From: Adiantum capillus-veneris
Taxonomy: Eukaryota; Streptophyta; Polypodiopsida; Polypodiales; Pteridaceae
Length of the DNA: 64,000 bases
Direction of reading: 5' to 3'
Assembly (NCBI GenBank): GCA_014529385.2
Contig: CM043949.1
Coordinates: 110,887,977 to 110,951,976 of the forward strand
Shown: piece by piece, positions 20,983 to 33,506 of the stretch
Position numbering within the stretch: the first letter of the stretch is position 1
Layout of the letters: each line of letters starts with the position of its first letter
The notes under the pieces: model-generated
Told to the model about the DNA's origin: nothing
Seen by the model: the letters and a program-made list of their open reading frames with translations, nothing else
Databases searched by the model: none
Made by a program: the position numbers and the translations under genes

Positions 20983-21245
20983 TGTAAGGTTTCCAGTTTC
21001 TGAAACCTTAAAGGTCGTATAAAGTTTAATCGAACTAATATGATTATTGAAAAAGCAATGTAGAATTATCCGACCATGGCAAATATTGGTATTTTTGGAA
21101 TCTTAAGCACAACAAACCCCGGGCTAGAAATTTTCAGAATTGAATTCCGATAAAAACTGGCATAGTTATGACCCCTGGAAGTTTACACTGTGAATTGAGT
21201 AAAATAGGTAAAATTGAAGGGTTGCAGTAATCATTTAAGCATAGA
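20983..21245 (+). repeat. LTR start fragment joined head-to-head to the minus LTR
   Basis: From TGTAAGGTTT this segment aligns in direct orientation with the first ~265 bases of the solo LTR (55769-56035), including CATGGCAAATATTGG and AATTCCGATAAAA. It begins exactly at the LTR terminal TG, directly against a minus-oriented copy of the same LTR family. No other LTR end is found downstream, so it is truncated. Confidence 0.65.
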
Positions 21246-22738
21246 CTTTATTAAAGTCCTCCTTCCAATTGGGGCACTTTAAAGCTTGAAAAAAATATTG
21301 AAAAATGACTGGCGAGAAAGTTGAAGATAACCAAAATTGATTCCATATGCCTCCATGAGCAAAATTGACGCGAACAAAAAGCTCTCCCAACAAGACTACA
21401 CGTAGGAAAGGCTAGTCGAGGCAAAAAACTGCATCCAAGAGCACCAAGAAGACACAACGAGCTAAAATTTGGAAATTTCTGGAGTTTGGCTGAACTTTTT
21501 TAAGTTTGTACATGAGTTTTTGCTATATACAAGTCTCGCTTCAAAAAACTCACTCACGGGCACTTACAGTAGCCCGACAACTGTCACTAGACTAGACATT
21601 TGCAGTGCATGTACATGTGCTTGCTAAAGCAAGATAAAAACCCCACAAAAAGAAAGCCCATACAAACTTTTGACATCGGTCCTCGTGTCCGTATGTACAA
21701 ATTTACAAAAAAGGGGGTTCTCAAAATGCGTGCAACAACGTTTATCCTACCAAAAAATAATCAGCCTCCTCGGATTGTACAATCAAGTCCTGCCATGTTG
21801 CCTCCCTTCCATCCGCTAATCACTCTAGAAAATATTCCAACACCGTGCTTGTATCTGCTTGACGAGTAGAAAGGTGCTCAAAAAATGATAAAAGGGCTCA
21901 TGAGAAGTAATCATATTATGATGGACATAAAATCTTCTGAAAATTCTTAATGTGCCTCAATTCAATTCTTGAAAGGATCAATCCACCATTTAAAGTCATC
22001 ATCACCTTGTGTGCATTTCTTTCAAAAACAATGAAGGCAAACGTCTTCATTTTTTCGGTTTTTAAAAATAACTTTGCCTTTTTTATTAGCAAAAAGGGGA
22101 GGTATCACTAAGGCCTTACCTCTTTGGGGTAGGCCAAAAAAACCCATGGGTGACCATTGACCAAGCCCCTTATGGGTGGCCATTGAACTTTAAAAATTTG
22201 CCATATTGGACCTATCTATCGGCCAAAGGAAGAGCGATGTTGCAAAACCTTATATAGAGACACTTAGAGAGATGCCCGGAGTAAAAAATTTGAGTGACAG
22301 AGCATTGAATGCCCTGCCACCTATCAACCATATTGAATGTTTCCAGAATAAAGTATACCTAAACGAATCCCAGATAAGCAGATTCACCTTTGAAAGAAAG
22401 TGCAAGGTATAGACCCAAAGTAGTCACCCACAAGAAAATATAACCATTAACTCCATCATGCATAGTATTTTTTGCAAAATAAAGATACAAAATTAACAAA
22501 CTTAATTGGACAAAAGTGAATTGACGAAAGTAAATCAATGACAAGATTATACACATCATAGGCAAAATCACTTGATTGTTAAGCTTTGCAAAAGTAATAG
22601 TTACAACATAATTGTCATTGATTTGAGAAAATACATCGTTTTTCAATAGTTACAAAAAGATGTATACACGTCATCTCATTATACATGCTTTGACAAAAGA
22701 AAACTAGTGCTATCTAACTACAGCTAGACTGGTGTTGT
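21246..22738. other. Unassigned stretch
   Basis: No recognisable protein. It separates the LTR fragment from the CACTA coding region and may include the lost left end of the CACTA element, but no CACTAC terminus is seen here. CACTA occurs at 22103 without further terminal similarity. Confidence 0.4.
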
Positions 22739-24073
22739 CTAATCAGACGTCTCATCGCATCCAAGCGGCGTATCTGTTGGATTCCGCAAAAAAAATCAAT
22801 AAGACTTTCTGGAAGTATAAACATATAATTACAAAACAATTTATTATCTTAGGTTATCATTAAAATACAACAAATGTAAAAGAGTAAAGTGAAATACTAA
22901 CCATGCCGCCGTGAGAACTGAGAATGTCCATCAGGGCGTTTAAGCCGTTTCTGTCCGCGTACTCGCGCTCGTACGGGGTGGGATCACGTCCTGTCATCGA
23001 CCACTATTTAAAACATACAAAGAATACATTATGTTAGAATCTAAAAGTACAAATAGATGTACCTACCAAACCTAAAGGGCAATGAAGAAACACTTACAAA
23101 ATCGGCCTCAAATGATGCCCACCCGCCGCTCCCCAAGTGGTGTGAGCTCCCTACCTCTACTCGTGCTTTGGCTGTCTCCTTTTGTTGCTTCCACTTGTCA
23201 GGATTCTCACATGCTACGTGCTTCGCATTCTTCCCAATCTTCTTTGGCTAGCCAATCGGGTTTGTTCCACCCATGCTTTATTGCTTTTTGTACTTCAGAA
23301 TGCTTGTGCTTGCAGTATTCGCGCATTTGAACCTTCATCAGATCTTCATTAAAGCGCTCATCCTGACTTGACATAAGAAACTTGTCATGCAACATGTTGA
23401 TGACTCTGTTTTTTAATTCATTTGGCACTTCACTCCAGGTGTTTAGTATGTAGTGTCGAAACACCTGAGAGAAAAGACCGCGCATGCGCGAGATCACCTT
23501 CTTGCCTTCCAAGATGATGCCGCCACTAATGTGGATCGAGTACGGTAAGTCCCCTTGTTTGTGAAGCGTGAAACTTGGTGTCTCGACAGGGGTCTTGAGT
23601 GGTGTCTCTAGTGGCGTTTGAATGGGGGTACGGATGCCAGGTGTCTCCATTGGAGTCTGGGCCCCAAAGCGAGGAGTGTCGACTGTGGTGACTCTTGGAG
23701 GAGTAGCTAGTGGTGTGTAGCCAGGAGCAGCCGATATCCATGCAAAACCTGGCGTAGATGGCAAGGCCGTGGCTAGTGTGGGGGCGGGCAAAGAAGGGAA
23801 GGTAAGGAGCCTCGTTGAACACGAGGCGGTGTCGAGGCATCCCCACAATAACTGTTGCTGCCACCACTAGAGCGATGGTGCTTAGAAGAGTGAAGATTGT
23901 CTCGATGACACCGAAGTCTTGGAGCGCACTGAATGCTCCAAAACAAAGGGAGATGCTGAACGAGTGGAACAACGTGATGGTGCTCCAGAGCAATGACGCT
24001 CCTCGTACCACCTCCTATGCTGGGGTGACAAAGAAGAAAGAAACTCATCATCATCCATACCTGCAGTAAACAC
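22739..24073 (-). pseudogene. Second CACTA protein (plant En/Spm-family type)
   Basis: Segments appear to be exons. 24073-23882 begins MFTAGMDDDEFLSSLSP. 23848-23207 has a proline/threonine-rich TPxxTP linker, then NTWSEVPNELKNRVINML, MREYCKHKHSEVQKAIK and PDWLAKEDWEECE, matching the conserved block of plant En/Spm (Ptta-like) proteins. A one-base shift continues with ACENPDKWKQQKETAKARVE. Further exons at about 23006-22905 (DPTPYEREYADRNGLNALMD) and 22790-22739 (TDTPLGCDETSD, then stop) follow. These proteins are thought to bind subterminal repeats or assist transposition. Introns are inferred from frame jumps only. Confidence 0.65.
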
Positions 24074-24165
24074 ACGAAAATTTAATCTTAATAATGAATG
24101 AAGAAGAGAATATGGACAAGTTATAATGTATACTATCGATAATAGGGAGAGAGATTCCTGTGTAG

Positions 24166-24193
24166 AGAGAGAGACAGAGAGAGAGAGAGAGAG
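24166..24193. repeat. (GA)n microsatellite
   Basis: Short interrupted (GA)n run between the two CACTA coding regions. Confidence 0.85.
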
Positions 24194-24360
24194 GACTCAT
24201 ATGAAATCTTATCATGCGTTATTGTATACGACCACATCAACGACAAGGTGTTCAACAACAGAAGCATATAGACAAGAATGGACAAGAATGAAAAAAGCCA
24301 CGTGAATACAATATGGATTATAAAACGGAGCAAAATTGTTCAAATACAATGTTTATGGCT

Positions 24361-27300
24361 TTAATAGGTCTCTCTCTCATCCTCGCATACCTCATAATAA
24401 CTCCCTATCACTATATAGAGCTCTCCATTTAGGGAGATGTCTTCCATTTCATTTTGTAGACCCTCTGCATGCATCTCATAGAGAGTAGCAGCTTGATGCT
24501 TGTCTGCCACCACCTCAGCGGCTTCTGACTGAGCATCCTCTCCAATCTCCTCCACTGATGCCTCTATGATTGGCACATGGTAACCCTCATACGTCCGTTC
24601 ACTATGAGGAGCTACCTCTATGACGTATCACCAGTTTGATGCAAACTTTGTAGGATGAAATACCACCTGCGAGAGCCACATAACTTACATGAGTGCTTCC
24701 AAGCACATAACTTCTAAAATTGGATGTTAAATATTTTACAGACTTACTTGTTCACAATACTTGGGTAGTACGAAAGTGTCTCTTAGGTCGGTCCATTTTT
24801 TAGTTGAATCCACCTCAAAGAAACCAGACTCTCCGCTGTACACAGTAGCGTTGCAACCAACCATGTTTATCTTGAACCATTACACGTCAAACAAGTCAAC
24901 AAAAAATCCTCTATAATCAATCCTCAAAATCTCTTGTAGTGTGCCAAAGTAAGTGAGTTCCGCCACCACAGGATCTGCATCAGAGGACCGTCGTCGACTA
25001 GACTGTTCAAATTTTGCCATGATTCCACAATCTTGTGTAAAACGCTTTTTGTCGATTCGTTCCATCCTAAAATGTCAACCTTTACACCATGCTGCTATGT
25101 ATGACTTATACTACAACCAACAAAGACTATGAGTGGCCGTTCAAACATCTAGAAAGTTGCAAGTCGTACATTGCAAACTACCTTGGTCGCACAACCTTGA
25201 GAGTACTCCCACTCCTCAGTCACTTCTTCACCGCATTGTTGTGTGCTTTTTGATTGGTTGTGCAACCATCTTAAGCTGATGAATGTTGGTAGGCTCTCAA
25301 GTCCTACCGGATACTGCATCGGTGGTTGTCTTCCCAGTCTCCATTTGATCCGTTCCCTTTGTCACTCTTGCTTTGCATCCTTGTATTGTGAAATCCACTT
25401 TTGCATCACTGGATTGTGAAGCATGCAAAATCGATTGATTTTAGTCTCTAGATCTTCCGTCATCTTCTTCTCAACACCAAGATTGCACATGACAATCCCA
25501 GATATGCGCTCATCATCTATGGTTTGCCATAGCGTGGCTTGGGATTTATCAAATCTGTCCGGCCACTCTCCAATGTAAACTAGGGACACTGATACTAGCC
25601 AACCTTCTGCCATGATACCCTCTGGACATGCCTTTTGATGCACATATCCCTTGAGAATTTTCATGAAACATTCTAAAAAGAACATGCATTTGGAATATAC
25701 TGTGCCAGCTATTTCCACCTCATCAACTATGTAAACAAGAAGATGCACTTGAATGGTTAGCATGATGGTAGTAGAAAAGTGTTTCTCAAACATGCACACA
25801 ACCTCCACAACGTTTAGTTTGGCGAATGGTATAGAGTCTACATGGATCTCCTTTTGTGAGATCCATTGCACCAACTTCGCAAGTTTGTAGATTGTTGTAC
25901 GGACGTCAAGAGACAAACATCTTTCAATGGCCACCAGTAAAATAAACTGCAAAACACGTCTAGCAATGATATTAAAGTCCACACACAAATTTGTTACACA
26001 ATTCCCACTATGTTTTAACTTCAAACATACTTGACACATTTTATGCCAGTCGTGTGACTTCAAACCAATAAGTTTCCCTTCTTTAGTGAAACACGTTCTT
26101 AGCGAGTGCATTACGCGAATGGGGGTCCGCACAGATCGAATGGTGTCTTTTACTTTGCGTTCTTGGGCTCCTGTCAAAATCCATGGCGCTTTAGCGAGTT
26201 CTATCAATCCATCGGGAGCTGTCTACAGCCAATATTGCTCCATACAATCCACATTTCTAAGGTCAACTTTGGCTCCCAAAGTATCATTCTTGCCGATTAG
26301 ATGGTCCCACAGTAGATTACCCACATTCTTGAATATGTGCATTGGATCGAGCAAGTGATTGATCATGAGTCTGGGCCAATATGGTAACTCGTACCATAGA
26401 GAGAGTCTCTTCATCCTTGGGGCAAACCGTCATCACACATCTCCTTCAACTCTAACCATGCTTGTGCAGACATCCTCCGTGGCTCTCTTTTCAAAAAACC
26501 ATTGCGTAACTCATAATTCTCTAGCAGATGCGCTTGATGACCTTCGTAGATTTGCTTCTTCAGTGAGGGCGTCCGACGTGCATTAAGTCTAGGTCCACAT
26601 GTGACACATGCTCTGTATCTGCTTTTTTGAAGCCCTGCATATACACACACGACAATAGATAAGCTTGAGAAAAACCAAGATTTATAGTGTTTGAGTTTGT
26701 GTATAAATCACCTGAGCATTTTGTTAGTCCGGGATAGTCATGCATGGTCCACATTAGAATGCCTCTGATCAAAGTATTCCGTCGACTTGTGTGTCGGCTC
26801 ATATCCACCACTTCAATGCCAATCCACAATTGTTGTAGCTCTTCCAATAGTGGACAAAGATACACATCCATATTATTCACTTTATACCGCCCCGGCACAA
26901 TCAAGCTTAGAAACAGGTGCCCCTTCTTGGTAGTCAGCCCATGGGAGAATGTTGTAGTTGATGATGACAACGGGCCATACACTGTAAGATGTTGACCTCT
27001 GACCAATGGATTTATGCCATCCATAGCCAGCCCTAAGAGTGCAAAATTTCAAGCTTCCCTGGCAAAATCCGGCCATGTGTCGTCTATATATATCCAGGCT
27101 ACACAATCTGCAGGAATCCGTAGCACACCATCCGAAGATCTATTCTCCTCATGCCATGATGCTAGGGCGGCCATGGACTTACATTCGGAGGAATGATTGA
27201 TGCAAGGAAGCAGAGGAAAGTGTTGCAAAACCTTCTGTGGAATTTTTGGTCCGTGGAGATCTACTCGATATCTCTCGAAATCACATTTTGGACACTTCTC

Positions 27301-28146
27301 CATGTCTATTTATTCCCGTCTAAAAAGAATGCAGTCGTTAGGACAAGCGTGAATCGAATTGTAATCCATCCCCAAGTTTTGAAAGATCTTTCTTGCTTCC
27401 TCTTTGGAATCTGTCATAACATTATTAGCTGGCAGTATGTGCTCTTTGGCAATCTACACAGTGAAAAAAATGCGATACACTTGTGTAAGTAATCTATCAG
27501 ATCATTATACATCTAGAGTATTTTATTGAACTAAACACATTGTAATAGATCACCTGAAAAGCACTGTGATGCTAGTGTCACTCCATCCAAACTTTGCCTG
27601 CATGTTGAGAAGAACCAGGAGCACCTTCAATCTAGACACACGTGCTCCATCATACAATGGCGTACTGGCTTCACTTTTCATATCATCATAAATAAGCCTT
27701 TTTGAATCCATGATCGTCTTTATCATTTCATCGATCTCGGGCTCAAACATAGAGTCATTGGGAATGTGGTCTACATGATCATCCTCCCAGCTGTCAAAGG
27801 CTACATCTTGTGGTCTCACGTATACTGCTTGACCAAAGCACCTGCGAATACGTCTAGTGGGTTGCAAGATTGTTGCCTGTTGGCTAGTGTCAGAGTCTGC
27901 CGAGTTATAATTGGCAACAACTTGATCTATAATAGATGGATCAAACTCGCCAAATTTGTGAACGTGCAACAAAGAAACGCGTCTTGTCCGTCGCACAACA
28001 TGTTTGCATTGATTACAAGGACATAAGATCCTTGTTGAGAGATAGGTGTTTCGGTTGGAGGGCCCCACATTGTCCTCACTACTCATAATGAATGTAAAAA
28101 CCTTATACCCTGTACATAAATTTAATCTTCTATTAGCATCCTCCAT
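24361..28146 (-). pseudogene. tnp2-like: TNP2-like CACTA transposase with DUF4218 and DUF4216 regions
   Basis: In order on the minus strand: the transposase-associated cysteine region (ILCPCNQCKHV) and GWSDTSIT in 28146-27550; NSIHACPNDCILF and EKCPKCDFERYR near 27380-27240; IPQKVLQHFPLLP; the catalytic-region block DGINPLVRGQ, NNMDVYLCPLLEELQQLW and TMHDYPGL in 27024-26700; LLDPMHIFKNVGN near 26350; LKSHDWHKMCQ and the DUF4218 block VHLLVYIVDEVEIAGTV in 26207-25362; and the DUF4216-like YFGTLQEILRIDYRG near 24950. In-frame stops (TAA near 27306, TAG 26223-26225, TAA 24878-24880, TGA near 24630) mark it as dead. Intron positions are uncertain. Confidence 0.85.
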
Positions 28147-28149
28147 CTT

Positions 28150-28152
<3 letters not shown>

Positions 28153-28191
<39 letters not shown>
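28153..28191. repeat. (CT)n microsatellite
   Basis: About 19 CT units just upstream of the TNP2 start on the minus strand, i.e. a (GA)n run in its 5' leader. Confidence 0.95.
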
Positions 28192-28193
<2 letters not shown>

Positions 28194-28579
28194 AATCACA
28201 CTGTGAACTACCTCACATTCTCTAGTCATGTCCAATCTCCGCACACCTCGGTCTAGAGGTGCATGGAGATCAGAACCACCGGGTTATAATCTCGTCTTTA
28301 TTGGTCAACGCCTATATTTGTGGGTACGAGAAATCTACACATCCATGTCTACATGGCAATGCCTGTAGTGGTCAAAACCCCTTTGCCTCTTCTTTAGCTG
28401 TAGCAATTCACAACATCTTAACATCTCTTCACAACATATCCTTGTTCGAGGGATTACTGTGCACATTACATGTTGGCCTCCAATTTGAGTATCATGCCGT
28501 TGAAAGCTTTCCAACTTAAGATTGAATCCGTAGAGAGGAAGAGAGGGATCTTGGCCTCACTCCAATTTTCTTTTGTAAT

Positions 28580-29120
28580 CCCGAAGGTAGGCTTTTTTAA
28601 TATAAAAACTAAATCCAAAATCTAATCTTAAATCTAACCTAATTGAATGTATGGTGATTCTGAGCTAATTGAACATGGTTAGTGGGTGAGTTAATAGGTG
28701 TTAGATTCTGATGGGACAGTTCATTGCATTGTGTACCTAGTGTTTGCTCTTTGGGCAAAGCCTTGAGCTTAGCTGGAACTCCACCTTCATTGACATGCCC
28801 TAAAACCTAGCTTAAATCTAAATCTAAATTTAACCTAGCTGAGCTTAAATCTTGTCCTAATCTTAAATCTAACATAAATCTAAATCTAATCTAATCTTAA
28901 ACTCAACATAAACCTAAATCTAACTTAATCTTAAATCTAACCTAAATGTAAATGTAATCTAACTTAATTAATCTTGACCTAATATTAAGTCTAACCTAAT
29001 TTTAAATTTATCATAAATTTTAAATATAAGTTAAATGTAATCTAACCTAATTTTAGATCTTAATCTAACTTAATCTTAAAAATGTAATTTTAAATCTAAC
29101 ATAATCCTAAATCTTTATAT
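28580..29120. repeat. Degenerate AAATCTAA/TAACCTAAATC repeat
   Basis: Dense imperfect copies of AAATCTAA, AATCTAACC and TAAACCTAAATC fill the stretch. They loosely resemble plant telomere complement CCCTAAA, but only one exact CCCTAAA was seen (near 28798). The repeat lies between the CACTA coding region and its terminus. Confidence 0.65.
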
Positions 29121-29151
29121 AACATTTCATTAATTTATATTTTCTCTACTT

Positions 29152-29154
<3 letters not shown>

Positions 29155-29208
<54 letters not shown>

Positions 29209-29261
29209 TTTTCTCCCCTTACCTCTCTCTTTTCATCTTCTCCTCCTCTCTCTCTCTTTGT

Positions 29262-29292
<31 letters not shown>

Positions 29293-29410
29293 AATGTGTG
29301 TATGCATTCTTTGTTTATGCATGTTTGTGTAATTTTTTGTACATTCAATGTGTGTATGTGTTTTGTTTATGCATGTACATTCTCTCTCTCTCTCTCTCAA
29401 AAACACACAA

Positions 29411-29472
<62 letters not shown>

Positions 29473-29581
29473 AGAGGGAGAGAGAGAAAGAGGGGAAGGG
29501 AACATGAGATGGAGGAGAAGGAAGGAGAATACTTGGCTCTCCTTCTTCTCCTCTGTGTGTGTGTGGGGGTGGGGGGAGGGA

Positions 29582-29613
<32 letters not shown>
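29155..29613. repeat. Compound (CT)n / (TG)n / (GA)n microsatellite cluster
   Basis: (CT)n at 29155-29205, shorter CT runs to 29290 and at 29382-29397, (TG)n at 29411-29432, (GA)n at 29432-29469 and 29585-29613. CATTCTTTGTTTATGCATGT and its near-copy (29305 and 29355) form an extra duplication. All large ORFs here are repeat artefacts. Confidence 0.9.
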
Positions 29614-29620
<7 letters not shown>

Positions 29621-29679
29621 GCACGGGTTTACCTCTTTTGCAAGAGCGCTGAAACTTAGATCTGAGATCTAATTTTTTG

Positions 29680-29841
29680 ACGCTCTCGGTTTATTTTTTA
29701 TCCCTGTCGGCGTCGCTATGAGTCTCGCTATGCAAGAAAGAAAATAGCAATGCTCATAGCGACACTCATAAGGACACCATGGATTTTATCTTTTGAGCGT
29801 CACACTGCTAGCGTCTCTAATACGAAGAACCTCTTGTAGTG
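29680..29841 (-). repeat. CACTA terminal and subterminal region
   Basis: The outer end on the minus strand is CACTACAAGAGG, the classical CACTA-type terminus. Inward, motifs GAGACGCT, GACGCTC, GAGTGTCGCTATGAGC and GCGAGACTCATAGCGACG recur in both orientations, the arrangement of binding sites expected in En/Spm termini. Confidence 0.6.
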
Positions 29842-32526
29842 AAACATGGTGCAAAAACCCCAATGCTTAACATCATGTAAGCCATCATTAATCAATTGTA
29901 CACATCTGTCTGTTTAATTTTGTAGAATCCCAAAATAGGTCATCTTACATCGACTTTGCAAACCTAATTCTACCATCAGCTTTGTAAACCCATTTTTGTC
30001 ATCGACAAATGGGTGAGATCGACCAAATTTCTAGTAGCCAAGGTAATAGATGATTTCTTTAATACTCTCTAGGCAAGGTCTTTCATACCACGGACATTGC
30101 TTGTCTTTGTACATTTAAGGTAGACATTACGTTGAAGCATGTCCATTGCCATGTTTGCCCTAGTAGTTTCATATAGAAAATCTTGTGGCTATGTTGTGGT
30201 CCATAAATGGTTATGTGCCTAATTAGCACTAGTCTTGTAATTGGACACTCAAGTGTCTTGAGACACTAAAGTATCCTGTTTTTCTACCTAGCTTTGGCAA
30301 TTTATTTGTGAAGCTAGAAAGAAGTTTTTTACAGCTTGCTTGTACCACAGGTTGGTTATGACGGAAAAAAACATTTTATTTTTCTCCATGTCAAAATACA
30401 AGTCCTATGGAAAAAATTGTGGTAAGTTCTAACTCGTAAATTTTAGTAGAATTACAAACTATTTTGCCATAAAAATCATAAAATCCTTACATATATTTTT
30501 GCAGAGATGACATTTTTAATGTTATAAAAGCCAAATGCTAGAACTTAGTGTTACAAAACAATGAAATGACCTTCAAGGAATAGTTTCAAAGTCACTTAGA
30601 AGTTATAGACATAATTTCATATTTGAGCTTGTGTTGACTAAGAGCATAATTTTGGCTTTTAAAGGTCCTCTCATGGAATTGGGGCTATTCTAGTACAATT
30701 TGACAACTGAAAATGACTTTTTATGTTGAAAGCATAACGTATTTTTTTGGCTCCCTTGATGAATTAATTCTCATTGCTTGAACCCTATCTTTGATTTTTT
30801 ATTGTGCAAAAACTCTTGAAAATCTTGAGTCCTCCACAATAACATTGAGACCAATGTTTGAGGTGCCCCAATTGTGTCCATATAATGTACTTTGACACAT
30901 TTAGCTGATCTACATGGAAATTTGGAAGCTATTTGAGGTTTTGAATGCTTTTGTCTCAAGACTTAAATTATCAAAGTTTTTGCATATGCAATTTTGATTA
31001 TTTGAAATAATCCAATAATTGTGGCTTATTGAAGCACTTCTACTTACCTTGAGCCCTCAATGTATATAATAAGCAATGCATCATTTTCTTAAACTCACAA
31101 TTACATCAAAAATTTTTTTTTTTTGTATACAATGATAATCTTCAAATGGGCATATCAAACACGTAAAACTTTCCATTATTTTCTATACTCCTAACTAAGT
31201 TTTTTGCAAATGAAACTTGCATTCATGTATAGCACAACTGTGAAAAAGTTGCGTAGAATCTTCTACAAGATCTCTTCATTTTTTCTTGAGCTTATAAAGT
31301 AGATTTCTTCAAAGCATGAATCGTAGTCTTACGGGGGTCCACTTGATGAGTATATTTCTTGATTGTAATAACTTCTAAAATGCAATGTTATATTTTTATA
31401 AGACTCTCTAGCTAATATATTTAAGCATATGAAAAGGGTTTTCTTAAATACATTGTTTGATGCAAGTAGCATTCAATTCAAATCTGTAAAAAAGGGGCAC
31501 TTAAGTGTCCTATTTTGGTACCAAACTAGTGCTAATCATTCTCGACTACAAGCTTGCTTAATATGGTTTATTGGAGTTCTAAATCGTTTGAAACACTAAA
31601 ATATTTTACTCATCCTAAATTTTGAAGACACTAGTATATAAAAAGATAAATCAACTTTTAAAATGTGAGATTCTTAATTTTGAAGACGCTAAAACATAAA
31701 ATAATTTTTAAATTGTGTCCAGTGCATCTTCAACACAATTTTGATTCAAATTACTTTGACCCAATCCAGTGTGTCAACTATGAATTTTGTTTTAATAGTT
31801 TTCTGGAGCACTTGGTCTATGTAAAAGCAAAATATTACTTTGAGAGTGGGCAAGGTTTGTGAGAGAGCTTTGGTTTGCACAGGTCCTTTACAGCCAATGC
31901 TAAAAAAAACCTAGGTAAAGTGTGATCCCACCTACAAATTTCTAGATTTACCTTTAGATTTTAAATTTGAGGGTGAGAAAATCTACAAATTTTGGAGGTG
32001 TAAAACTTCAAATTTAGTCAATTTACCTATAGTACGGGTAGCAATTGCAAGGAATTCAAAAAACCATGAGAATCTCACCAAGAAACCTGTTCAAAAAACA
32101 AGAGCATGGGTGCAGGAGGGCTTGGATGAGGGTAAGGGCGATGGAGCTGACTGCTACAAAACTCTTTTTTAATAATTTGGTTTGCTAGCCATGATCACTT
32201 GGATGGTGGGTTAGCTATGAGTGTCTCTACAAGGCGCAAGGACTTCTGGCCTTGGAGCATTTGAATCCCCTACTCCCTTTTAGAGGTTATTTGTCTAGGG
32301 CTATGAGTTCCAATGTTGGATTCAAAGGAATTTTTGAATGAATGAATAAAACAAAGGGTGATCCAAATTTTCCTCCAATCTCAAAAAAATTGTGTTAGTG
32401 GCCAATCTTCAAAAGCTATTGGGGATGCATCTATAAAAAAAAGGGGCATGACATTGCATGGAAACCAATATTTTGAGTGCCTACATGTTTTGGACTGTAG
32501 CGAGTGTGAGTTTTGCCATTATAATA

Positions 32527-32528
<2 letters not shown>
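29842..32528. other. Unassigned AT-rich stretch
   Basis: No supported ORF, terminal repeat or internal tandem structure. All frames are short and interrupted. Two runs of T/A (31108-31124 and around 30720) are simple. Confidence 0.45.
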
Positions 32529-32529
<1 letters not shown>

Positions 32530-32586
<57 letters not shown>

Positions 32587-32587
32587 A
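32530..32587. repeat. (TC)n(AC)n compound microsatellite
   Basis: About 16 TC units followed directly by about 13 CA units. Confidence 0.95.
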
Positions 32588-33415
32588 CCCACACACATTT
32601 ATTGGATAACAGGCAGTAGCCGGATTATCATACAAACTAGTGGCCCTCTACATATAGAGTTCCTTGAATTTTGCCTCCAAGTTTGCTAATAGACACTTAT
32701 ATAGATAGGAGATTGTCTGTTCCCGTCACCCTTAAACAACTATAACACTCTATGCCATCCTTGTGCATTAAGGCACTTTGAACTACCTGATACCAACACA
32801 AGCTTATCCAACTAAACCTTAGACTATCATCAACATGCTGACCAAATTGTTTTCTCTTTTCTTGAGTTTGAAAATCCTAAACTTGCTAAGCTCATCATCA
32901 AATACTATCCCTCCTTCTCTTTCATGACTTGCTCTTGCTAACACTATATACATATATGCCTACCAAGATGATGGTGCCTTGAAGGTAGTATCTACACTTA
33001 GAAGGATAGTTTTGGTTCCTCTCCCTTTTTCCAAGGGATGTTCATTCCCTATTGACATGTTCAACATGGGTGTTGGCCCACACAGTTGCCTCTTAATAAT
33101 ATGCACATGCAAGGATTGATTATATCGGTATGACACTCTCTCTCTCACCCATTCTCAGGTCAATCTTTCTCTCTTTGAGACTTTACATAAAGGTGTTCTT
33201 TTTTTCATGAAACTCAATACACGAGCTTCAGTGAATGACGGGCTGCATCGTGCTCACCCTCTTGAGCCTCGCACATGCTCACACAGCAATCATCTTCTTC
33301 TAATGACTCTTACTTGCATTACTCAATATGGCATGGATGTATGCACTAGTACAACACCTGCAACCCTAGGGCATGTACGTAGGAGCACACACATGCACAT
33401 TCTTGCAACCCCTCC

Positions 33416-33420
<5 letters not shown>
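32588..33420. other. Unassigned stretch
   Basis: No supported gene between the two microsatellites. A 104-residue frame at the right end is partly encoded by the CT tract. Confidence 0.45.

Positions 33421-33502
<82 letters not shown>
33421..33502. repeat. (CT)41 microsatellite, uninterrupted
   Basis: Perfect 82-base CT tract, one of the two longest in the window. Such perfection suggests recent expansion, since interruptions accumulate with age. Confidence 0.97.

Positions 33503-33506
<4 letters not shown>

Larger units (their letters stand above)
22739..29841 (-). mobile_element. En/Spm (CACTA) DNA transposon, degenerate
   Basis: Two minus-strand coding regions (a TNP2-type transposase 28146-24361 and a second plant En/Spm-type protein 24073-22739) are followed on the right by a terminal CACTACAAGAGG at 29841, read inward. 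Repeated GACGCT/AGCGAC subterminal motifs lie at 29680-29820. The left terminus was not identified, so the left limit is the last coding base. Several stops and (CT)n expansions show it is inactive. Confidence 0.75.

Noticed and set aside
22103-22107. CACTA at 22103 as the left end of the transposon
   Set aside because: The following bases (AGGCC) do not match the right terminus CACTACAAGAGG, and no 3-bp target duplication partner was recognised.
23526-24011. Overlapping minus-strand ORFs of 161 and 100 residues in the CACTA region
   Set aside because: They overlap the En/Spm-type frame and carry no recognisable motif.
28797-29000. Interstitial telomere repeat
   Set aside because: Only one exact CCCTAAA is seen; the units are mostly AAATCTAA and vary too much.
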